A stretch of DNA of 5,573 nucleotides from Bacillaceae bacterium (GTDB lineage Bacteria; Bacillota; Bacilli; Bacillales; Amphibacillaceae). The number at the start of each line of letters is the position of its first letter. The stretch's first letter is position 1. The stretch is from NCBI GenBank assembly GCA_030152985.1, contig JASLIE010000201.1, positions 1-5,573 of the forward strand, written 5' to 3'. Under the pieces are notes generated by a model. That model saw only the letters and a list, made by a program, of their open reading frames with translations, was not told the origin of the DNA and made no database searches. Position numbers and translations under genes: made by a program. Below are positions 1 through 5,573 of the stretch, piece by piece.

Positions 1-495
1 GATATGCCGAACACTCAAATTGAGTATTCAGATTCGACGGGAAGTGCAGCTGAAATTGTGAGTAGAAGTACTGACGCCATTGCAGCAATTGGTAATACCC
101 TAGCTGCTCAAGAATACGGTTTAAAAGTAAAGAAATCAAATATTCATGATTACCCAAATAATCATACGCGTTTTGTTGTTTTAGCTAAAGATGAAACAAA
201 AGTAAGGGTAAGACATGAATCAAATCAAGAAAAAACAACCTTACTTATTACACTACCTGAAGATAGACCGGGCGTTTTACATCAAGTTTTATCAGCTTTT
301 GCTTGGAGAAAAATGAACCTATCTAAGATAGAATCTCGTCCAATGAAAACGGGACTCGGAAATTATTTCTTTATCATTGATGTTAATGAACCCTTTGATG
401 ATGTTTTATTTCCAGGTGTTAAAGGTGAACTTGAAGCCTTAGGTTGCTCAGTTAATTTACTCGGAACATTTCCAGTTTATAATTTAAAAATTTAA
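1..495 (+). CDS. pheA: Prephenate dehydratase, C-terminal part (5' end outside window)
   Basis: The enzyme decarboxylates and dehydrates prephenate to phenylpyruvate, the committed step to phenylalanine, in the cytoplasm. About 164 residues are visible. Counting the Met at base 4 as residue 1, residues 1-60 are the end of the catalytic domain. They include STGSAAE (11-17) and HTRF (54-57, bases 163-174), whose TRF carries the family's catalytic Thr. Residues about 78-163 are an ACT domain with RPGVLH (88-93, the position of the GALV motif) and ESRP (110-113). ACT domains with ESRP bind phenylalanine, so feedback inhibition is expected. The reading frame is open back to base 1. The Met at base 4 is internal, because family members are about 280 residues long and the catalytic domain would otherwise be mostly missing. 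No chorismate mutase domain can be judged, since the N-terminus is off-window. A terminator follows directly, so pheA ends its transcription unit. Confidence 0.95.
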   Translation, partial: DMPNTQIEYSDSTGSAAEIVSRSTDAIAAIGNTLAAQEYGLKVKKSNIHDYPNNHTRFVVLAKDETKVRVRHESNQEKTTLLITLPEDRPGVLHQVLSAFAWRKMNLSKIESRPMKTGLGNYFFIIDVNEPFDDVLFPGVKGELEALGCSVNLLGTFPVYNLKI

Positions 496-504
496 TGTTA
501 ATTA

Positions 505-561
505 GCGTTTTTCAAATAAGAGCTAACTTTAAACTAGCTCTTATTTGAAGAGCGTTTTTTT
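505..561 (+). terminator. Rho-independent terminator of pheA
   Basis: A perfect 14-bp inverted repeat, TTCAAATAAGAGCT (511-524) and AGCTCTTATTTGAA (536-549), closes an 11-base loop region. With three G-U wobble pairs and one terminal G-T type pair, the stem extends outward to about 20 bp (505-524 with 536-555). It runs into seven T residues (555-561). Arm plus T-tract is the standard intrinsic terminator layout for + strand transcription. It starts 9 bases after the pheA stop codon. It separates pheA from the nadE-tgt group. The stem is A/T-rich but its length should compensate. Confidence 0.92.
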
Positions 562-574
562 ATGAATCGTAAAG

Positions 575-605
575 TTGATTTAAGTTTAGTTAAATAAGTG
601 ATAAT
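575..605 (+). promoter_or_regulatory. Possible sigma-A promoter for the nadE-tgt operon
   Basis: A TTGATT hexamer (575-580, four of six bases match TTGACA) and GATAAT (600-605, five of six match TATAAT) lie between the pheA terminator and nadE. The spacer is 19 bases, longer than the usual 17, so the match is imperfect. TAGAAT (607-612) is an alternative -10 but would place transcription start inside the ribosome binding site. A promoter somewhere in 562-617 is expected because the terminator precedes it. The exact elements are an inference. With this choice the untranslated leader would be only about 20 bases. Confidence 0.4.
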
Positions 606-617
606 ATAGAATAAACG

Positions 618-627
618 AAGGTGGTGA
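618..627 (+). promoter_or_regulatory. Ribosome binding site of nadE, inside a small hairpin
   Basis: AAGGTGGTGA differs by one base from the AAGGAGGTGA complement of the 16S rRNA 3' end and lies 6 bases before the ATG at 634. This fixes the nadE start. AAGGT (618-622) can also pair with ACCTT (627-631) across a GGTG loop, so half of the site could be masked in a weak 5-bp hairpin. Confidence 0.85.
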
Positions 628-633
628 CCTTTA

Positions 634-1371
634 ATGAAAAAAATTATAGATGAGACGGTTATCTGGCTTAGAAGACAAGTTGAAGAATCACATACAAAGG
701 GGCTTGTTGTTGGCTTAAGTGGAGGTCTTGACTCAGCAGTTGTCGCTCATTTAATAAAGAAAGCATTTCCTGAAAACTCTTTAGCAGTCATTATGCCAAT
801 TAAAAATAATCCAACTGATATCGATCATGCACATAAAGTTGCAGAAATGAGTCAAATTAAAACAGAAGTGATTGATTTGACAGACTCTCATCAGACACTT
901 TTAGAAACAATTCAAGGCATTTCGGGTTGGGAAGAAGCAAATGCACGCTTAAATGACGCTAATTTACGAGCACGTTTACGTATGAGTACACTTTATGCAG
1001 TAGCGACAAACTTTAATTATCTAGTAGTTGGAACTGACAACCAAGCCGAATGGTACACAGGCTATTTTACTAAATTTGGTGATGGTGGAGTTGATATTCA
1101 ACCTATCATAGATTTAACTAAATCAGAAGTAGAAACGATGGCCAAAGAATTAGGCGTATATCAGGCTGTAATTGATAAGGAGCCGAGTGCTGATCTATGG
1201 GAAGGTCAGACAGATGAAGAAGAAATGGGTACATCTTATGAGATGATTGATGCGCATTTAAATGGTGAAGAAATACCAGAAAAAGATTTTTCAATTATTA
1301 AAAACTTACATGAAAAGTCTGAACATAAACGAAAGATTGCTCCACAGTTTTTATTTAAAAATAAAAAATGA
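634..1371 (+). CDS. nadE: Ammonia-dependent NAD+ synthetase
   Basis: NadE catalyses the last step of NAD+ synthesis: it adenylates the carboxylate of nicotinic acid adenine dinucleotide and amidates it with ammonia. The 245 residues form a single N-type ATP pyrophosphatase domain. Visible motifs are the PP-loop SGGLDS (29-34), LRARLRMSTLYAVA (111-124), GTDN (133-136), GYFTKFGDGG (143-152) and PSADLWEGQTDEEEMG (184-199), with a basic HKRKI tail (231-235). There is no glutaminase (nitrilase-like) domain as in the longer form of about 550 residues or more, so free ammonia is the expected nitrogen donor. The length fits the short bacterial class. The start is set by a near-consensus ribosome binding site 6 bases upstream. 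It is probably the first gene of an operon, since a terminator lies upstream and yebC follows after 15 bases. No known NAD riboswitch or clear operator is visible in the short leader. Confidence 0.96.
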   Translation: MKKIIDETVIWLRRQVEESHTKGLVVGLSGGLDSAVVAHLIKKAFPENSLAVIMPIKNNPTDIDHAHKVAEMSQIKTEVIDLTDSHQTLLETIQGISGWEEANARLNDANLRARLRMSTLYAVATNFNYLVVGTDNQAEWYTGYFTKFGDGGVDIQPIIDLTKSEVETMAKELGVYQAVIDKEPSADLWEGQTDEEEMGTSYEMIDAHLNGEEIPEKDFSIIKNLHEKSEHKRKIAPQFLFKNKK

Positions 1372-1386
1372 AAGAAGGAATAGAAA

Positions 1387-2115
1387 ATGGCAGGACATTC
1401 TAAATGGCATAACATACAAAGAAGAAAAGGTGCACAAGATAAAAAACGTGGTAAATTATTTATGCACCACGCTAAACAAATCTATACAGCAGCAAAACAA
1501 GGTGGCGGAGATCCTGAGATGAATCCAGGTTTAAGGTTAGCGGTTGAAAAAGCGAAAGCAGATAACATGCCGAATGATAATATAGAACGAGCAATAAAGA
1601 AAGCAACAGGGACACTTGAGGGTGTTACTTATGAAGAAATGACCTATGAAGGTTATGGCCCGAGTGGAATTGCTGTGATTGTTCATGTTTTAACAGATAA
1701 TCGAAACCGTACAGCTGCTGAACTCCGTCATGCCTTTAGTAAGAATGGTGGAAATCTTGGTACAACAGGTTCTGTATCATTTATGTTTGATCGAAAAGGC
1801 TATCTAGTTATCTTAAACGAAGATGAAAAAATTGATGAAGATGAATTAACACTTGAAGCTATTGAAGGTGGCGCTGAAGAAATTGAATATGAATCAGGCG
1901 TCTTTGAAATCTATTCAGAAGCTGAAGACTTCGAAGCTTTAAAAACTCATTTAACAGAAGCTGGTTACGAAATTGAAAGCTCAGAAATTACACTCATTCC
2001 ACAGACTTATGTTTCAGCATCAAAAGAAGATACAGAAACAATGTTACAATTAGTCGAGGCACTTGAAGAATCAGAGGATGTTCAAGATATTCATCATAAC
2101 TTAGAAGAATCTTAA
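1387..2115 (+). CDS. yebC: YebC/TACO1 family translation-associated protein
   Basis: The 242-residue protein matches the YebC/PmpR/TACO1 family along its whole length. It has the signature start [20 protein letters not shown] (1-20), then [16 protein letters not shown] (57-72), [13 protein letters not shown] (87-99), [15 protein letters not shown] (103-117) and [15 protein letters not shown] (120-134). An acidic C-terminal region ends with [11 protein letters not shown] (230-240). The family was long annotated as transcriptional regulators. Mitochondrial TACO1 and more recent bacterial work point to a ribosome-associated role easing translation of proline-rich stretches. Which role applies here cannot be read from the sequence. 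HH at 27-28 sits where I recall KL or similar in many members, probably lineage variation. The ribosome binding site AGAAGGAA (1373-1380) is 6 bases before the ATG. The neighbouring ruvAB is a common partner in bacteria. In B. subtilis the equivalent gene is yrbC. Confidence 0.95.
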   Translation: MAGHSKWHNIQRRKGAQDKKRGKLFMHHAKQIYTAAKQGGGDPEMNPGLRLAVEKAKADNMPNDNIERAIKKATGTLEGVTYEEMTYEGYGPSGIAVIVHVLTDNRNRTAAELRHAFSKNGGNLGTTGSVSFMFDRKGYLVILNEDEKIDEDELTLEAIEGGAEEIEYESGVFEIYSEAEDFEALKTHLTEAGYEIESSEITLIPQTYVSASKEDTETMLQLVEALEESEDVQDIHHNLEES

Positions 2116-2133
2116 AATAAAAGGAGCAACTAA

Positions 2134-2727
2134 ATGTTTGCATATATAAATGGAAAAGTAACATCGATTCAAGAAGGTTTTATCATTATCGATGTCGGTG
2201 GAATCGGTTATGAGATAAACTGTGCAAATCCCTATGATTTTCAGAATGATTTGAATCAAGAACGATTAGTTTATACTTATCATCACGTTAGAGAAGATAT
2301 TCAAAGTCTTTATGGATTTAAAACAGAAGATGAAAAAAATCTATTTATAAAATTGATTTCTGTCTCAGGAATTGGACCAAAAAGTGCAATTAATATCTTG
2401 GGAACTGTCAATGTAAATGAGTTCATTTATGCGGTTGAGGAAGAAGATGAAAAATACCTAACTCAATTTCCAGGAGTAGGGAAGAAAACTGCAAGACAAA
2501 TTATACTCGATCTAAAAGGTAAACTCACCTCTCTTCTCACACTTGATTTAGAAGCAGCCAAGCCAGAACAAGGCAATCAAAGTTTAAGTGAAACAGAAGA
2601 AGCGCTTCTGTCACTTGGTTATACACAACAAGAGCTTAGTAAAATACGTCCTGAACTAAGAGCATCAAACCTGACTTCAGTAGATGAAATGATCAAGTTA
2701 GGTTTATCCTTACTTGTGAAAAAATAA
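2134..2727 (+). CDS. ruvA: Holliday junction DNA helicase subunit RuvA
   Basis: RuvA binds four-way DNA junctions as a tetramer and loads RuvB rings for branch migration in recombinational repair. The 197 residues fit the family size of about 200. Residues 1-63 form the OB-fold domain I, with DVGGIGYEI (20-28) and VREDIQSLYGF (52-62). Domain II carries two helix-hairpin-helix motifs, VSGIGPKSAINIL (77-89) and FPGVGKKTARQIILDL (112-127), which grip the DNA backbone. A polar linker (about 138-152) leads to the small C-terminal domain III (about 153-197), which contacts RuvB. The start is supported by AAAGGAG (2120-2126), 7 bases before the ATG and 18 bases after yebC. The ruvB ribosome binding site overlaps the ruvA stop codon, which suggests coupled translation. 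No ruvC is present in the window; Firmicutes generally use RecU as resolvase instead. Confidence 0.97.
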   Translation: MFAYINGKVTSIQEGFIIIDVGGIGYEINCANPYDFQNDLNQERLVYTYHHVREDIQSLYGFKTEDEKNLFIKLISVSGIGPKSAINILGTVNVNEFIYAVEEEDEKYLTQFPGVGKKTARQIILDLKGKLTSLLTLDLEAAKPEQGNQSLSETEEALLSLGYTQQELSKIRPELRASNLTSVDEMIKLGLSLLVKK

Positions 2728-2742
2728 AGGTGGGGCAAAAGA

Positions 2743-3744
2743 ATGGATGAAAGAATTATTTCGGGTGAAAAACAAGATGAAGAAAATGAAGTCGAGTTAA
2801 GTTTACGACCAACGACATTAAAACAGTATATTGGTCAAACAAAGGCGAAAACAAATCTTGAGATTTTTATTGAGGCAGCAAAAATGCGTGGTGAAGCTCT
2901 AGATCATGTGTTATTGTATGGGCCTCCTGGACTAGGAAAAACGACACTTGCAGCCATTATTGCAAATGAAATGGGTGTTGAATTTAGAACGACATCTGGA
3001 CCTGCGATTGAACGTGCGGGAGACTTAGCAGCTATTTTATCGTCGCTTGAACCGGGAGACGTGCTTTTTATTGATGAGATTCATCGTTTACCGCGTACGG
3101 TAGAAGAGGTCCTCTATCCTGCTATGGAGGATTACTTTTTAGATATTGTCATTGGTACAGGACCAAGTGCACGTTCTGTAAGGATAGACTTACCCCCATT
3201 TACTCTAGTCGGAGCAACAACTCGATCAGGTTTATTAAGTGCGCCTTTAAGAGATCGCTTTGGTGTCTTAAGTCGTCTTGAGTATTACGAAACAGAAGAT
3301 TTGATCACAATTGTTGAACGTACTGCTCAAATTTTTGAAACTTCAATTTCAAGTGAGGCTGCTGAAGAGATTGCGCGTCGTTCACGTGGGACTCCGCGTA
3401 TTGCAAATAGACTTTTAAAAAGAGTAAGGGATATTGCACAAGTTCGGGGTGAAATTGAAATAAGCTTAGAAACAACACGTGATGCGCTTGAGATGCTTCA
3501 AGTTGATAAAGAAGGGTTAGATCATATTGATCACAAACTCATAAAAGAAATTATTCAAGGTTTTAAAGGTGGTCCTGTTGGTTTAGATACCCTAGCAGCG
3601 ACAATTAGTGAGGAGTCACAAACGATTGAGGATGTTTATGAGCCTTATTTAATGCAGATAGGCTTTCTAAAGCGAACGTCTCGAGGACGTATTGCTACTC
3701 AAAAAGCCTATGAGCACTTTGGTATCACCTATGAAGAAGATTAA
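2743..3744 (+). CDS. ruvB: Holliday junction DNA helicase motor RuvB
   Basis: RuvB is the hexameric AAA+ ATPase that drives Holliday junction branch migration together with RuvA. The 333 residues match the family size. Visible elements in order are the N-terminal [12 protein letters not shown] (21-32), Walker A GPPGLGKT (60-67), Walker [10 protein letters not shown] (108-116), sensor 1 GATTRSG (157-163), the LRDRFG arginine-finger motif (169-174), sensor 2 [10 protein letters not shown] (216-225), and a winged-helix DNA-binding domain from about 256, with [13 protein letters not shown] (273-285) and RTSRGRIAT (311-319). All catalytic motifs are intact. The ribosome binding site AAAGGTGGGG (2726-2735) overlaps the ruvA TAA and lies 7 bases before the ATG. 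The gene is 15 bases downstream of ruvA, the usual pairing, and 24 bases upstream of queA. Confidence 0.98.
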   Translation: MDERIISGEKQDEENEVELSLRPTTLKQYIGQTKAKTNLEIFIEAAKMRGEALDHVLLYGPPGLGKTTLAAIIANEMGVEFRTTSGPAIERAGDLAAILSSLEPGDVLFIDEIHRLPRTVEEVLYPAMEDYFLDIVIGTGPSARSVRIDLPPFTLVGATTRSGLLSAPLRDRFGVLSRLEYYETEDLITIVERTAQIFETSISSEAAEEIARRSRGTPRIANRLLKRVRDIAQVRGEIEISLETTRDALEMLQVDKEGLDHIDHKLIKEIIQGFKGGPVGLDTLAATISEESQTIEDVYEPYLMQIGFLKRTSRGRIATQKAYEHFGITYEED

Positions 3745-3756
3745 AATTAAGGTAAA

Positions 3757-3762
3757 CGGGGT
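3757..3762 (+). promoter_or_regulatory. Weak ribosome binding site of queA
   Basis: CGGGGT, 6 bases before the queA ATG, is the only purine-rich stretch at proper spacing and matches the 16S complement poorly. A better AAGG (3749-3752) lies 16 bases from the ATG, too far for normal use. This is the weakest site among the genes here. The ATG at 3769 is still the best start, because the protein then begins with the family's usual N-terminus. Confidence 0.5.
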
Positions 3763-3768
3763 AAAAAT

Positions 3769-4803
3769 ATGAATGTAGATGAATTTGATTTTGATTTACC
3801 AGAAGAATTAATTGCACAAAAGCCCTTAAAAAAGAGAGAAGCCTCACGACTTCTTATTTTAAATGGGAAAACAAAAGAAAGAACACATACTGAGTTTCCA
3901 GAGATTATAAACTATTTAAAAGCGGGTGATACGCTTGTATTAAATAATACGCGTGTTTTACCTGCGCGCCTAATTGGCGAAAAAGAAGATACACAAGCAA
4001 AAATTGAACTCCTCCTCTTGCATGAAAGTGAAGCGGATATTTGGGAGGTTCTTTTGAAACCAGCTAAAAAAGTTCACCCAGGTACGGTAATTTCATTTGG
4101 AGACGGGAAATTACGTGCTGAGTGTTTAGAAAAATTGCCAGAAGGGCGAGCAAGGGTCGAGTTAATTTATGATGGAATTTTATTAGAAATTCTAAGTGAA
4201 TTAGGTGAAATGCCCTTACCCCCTTATATAAAAGAAAAGTTAGAAGATGAGGAACGTTATCAAACAGTCTATGCAAAAGAAACGGGTTCTGCAGCAGCAC
4301 CAACAGCAGGCCTACATTTCACTAAAGACATTTTAAACAAGATAAAAAATAAAGGAGTTAATATTTGTTACGTCACACTGCATGTCGGCTTAGGCACTTT
4401 TAGGCCGGTTAATGTGAGTTCAGTCGAAGCACATGAGATGCACGCTGAATACTATGAGATTTCAGAAGAAACCGCTGGAATCTTAAATCAGGCTAAAAAA
4501 ACGGGTAATCGAATTATTAGTGTTGGAACAACTTCAACGCGTGTCTTAGAAACCAACTATCAAGAGTTTAATCAATTTAAAGCAAGTCAGGGTTGGACAA
4601 ATATATTTATTTATCCACCTTATCAATATCAAGCGATCGATGGTTTGTTAACAAACTTTCATTTACCTAAATCTACTTTACTCATGTTAATTAGTGCCCT
4701 TGTTGACCAAGAAACAATTCTTGATGTTTATAAAGAAGCAGTGAAAGAAAGATATCGTTTTTTTAGCTTTGGAGATGCAATGTTTATAACTAAGGGGGAT
4801 TAA
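3769..4803 (+). CDS. queA: S-adenosylmethionine:tRNA ribosyltransferase-isomerase QueA
   Basis: QueA transfers and rearranges the ribosyl part of S-adenosylmethionine onto preQ1 at tRNA position 34, giving epoxyqueuosine, the penultimate step of queuosine synthesis. The 344 residues match the family length. Motifs seen are [14 protein letters not shown] (7-20), [14 protein letters not shown] (55-68), GEMPLPPYI (146-154), [18 protein letters not shown] (168-185), [15 protein letters not shown] [11 protein letters not shown] (204-214), [10 protein letters not shown] (252-261), [15 protein letters not shown] (293-307) and [12 protein letters not shown] (329-340). IYPPYQ (281-286) replaces the more usual IYPGY. 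The start Met is followed at once by the conserved N-terminus, so it is well placed despite a weak ribosome binding site. The gene precedes tgt by only 3 bases. The tgt ribosome binding site lies within the last codons of queA, so the two pathway enzymes are probably translationally coupled. Confidence 0.97.
   Translation: MNVDEFDFDLPEELIAQKPLKKREASRLLILNGKTKERTHTEFPEIINYLKAGDTLVLNNTRVLPARLIGEKEDTQAKIELLLLHESEADIWEVLLKPAKKVHPGTVISFGDGKLRAECLEKLPEGRARVELIYDGILLEILSELGEMPLPPYIKEKLEDEERYQTVYAKETGSAAAPTAGLHFTKDILNKIKNKGVNICYVTLHVGLGTFRPVNVSSVEAHEMHAEYYEISEETAGILNQAKKTGNRIISVGTTSTRVLETNYQEFNQFKASQGWTNIFIYPPYQYQAIDGLLTNFHLPKSTLLMLISALVDQETILDVYKEAVKERYRFFSFGDAMFITKGD
4792..4798 (+). promoter_or_regulatory. 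Ribosome binding site of tgt inside queA
   Basis: AAGGGGG lies within the last sense codons of queA and 8 bases before the ATG at 4807. It decides the tgt start and ties tgt translation to termination on queA. Confidence 0.75.

Positions 4804-5573
<770 letters not shown>

Noticed and set aside
4..6. ATG at base 4 as the true start of a short ACT-domain protein.
   Set aside because: The frame is open upstream to base 1, no ribosome binding site can be seen, and the encoded residues begin in the middle of the prephenate dehydratase catalytic domain.
562..633. A riboswitch or T-box leader upstream of nadE.
   Set aside because: Only about 70 bases lie between the terminator and the ATG, with no second terminator, no T-box sequence and no recognisable NAD aptamer. 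The only structure is the 5-bp hairpin at the ribosome binding site.
1262..1522. An 86-codon + strand reading frame across the nadE/yebC junction.
   Set aside because: It overlaps the coding ends of two clear genes in another frame, its product is Lys/Asn-rich with no recognisable motif, and it would have to replace well-conserved protein sequence.
2116..2133. A missing ruvC or bofC between yebC and ruvA as a sign of gene decay.
   Set aside because: The 18-base gap holds a clean ribosome binding site and no gene remnant. Firmicutes generally lack ruvC, and bofC is tied to sporulation in only part of the group.
4064..4303. A 79-codon minus-strand reading frame inside queA.
   Set aside because: It lies entirely antisense to conserved queA sequence and has a Leu/Phe/His-rich composition typical of reverse-complement shadow frames, with no family resemblance.

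Overview
The window is an ordinary housekeeping stretch from a low-GC Gram-positive bacterium (Firmicutes, most likely Bacilli or a close relative). Three things point there: the A/T-rich codon choice, the strong AAGGAGG-type ribosome binding sites, and the gene order. The run yebC-ruvA-ruvB-queA-tgt downstream of pheA resembles the Bacillus subtilis chromosome, where these genes lie in the same direction with other genes in between. I cannot name the genus from sequence alone. All genes are on the + strand.

Layout: bases 1-495 hold the 3' part of pheA (prephenate dehydratase, phenylalanine synthesis), ending in an ACT regulatory domain. A strong intrinsic terminator (505-561) closes that unit. 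A short leader (about 562-633) carries a possible promoter and a near-consensus ribosome binding site for nadE (634-1371, ammonia-dependent NAD+ synthetase). Then follow yebC (1387-2115, YebC/TACO1 family), ruvA (2134-2727) and ruvB (2743-3744, Holliday junction branch migration motor), queA (3769-4803) and the first 255 codons of tgt (4807-5573, cut by the window end). QueA and Tgt act in queuosine tRNA modification.

From nadE to tgt the gaps are only 3 to 24 bases. No terminator is visible between genes, and two ribosome binding sites overlap the preceding gene's end, so the six genes probably form one operon. The genes serve different jobs: cofactor synthesis, translation, DNA repair and tRNA modification. 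Only ruvA/ruvB and queA/tgt are direct functional pairs. Tgt inserts preQ1 at the tRNA wobble position and QueA then adds the epoxycyclopentane ring precursor.

I found no mobile element, CRISPR array, RNA gene, toxin-antitoxin pair, phage gene or unknown reading frame of any weight. I see no new biological system here. The points worth a second look are modest: the compact placement of nadE between pheA and yebC, a small hairpin around the nadE ribosome binding site, the build of the terminator, a weak queA ribosome binding site, and a Pro-Pro variant in QueA.
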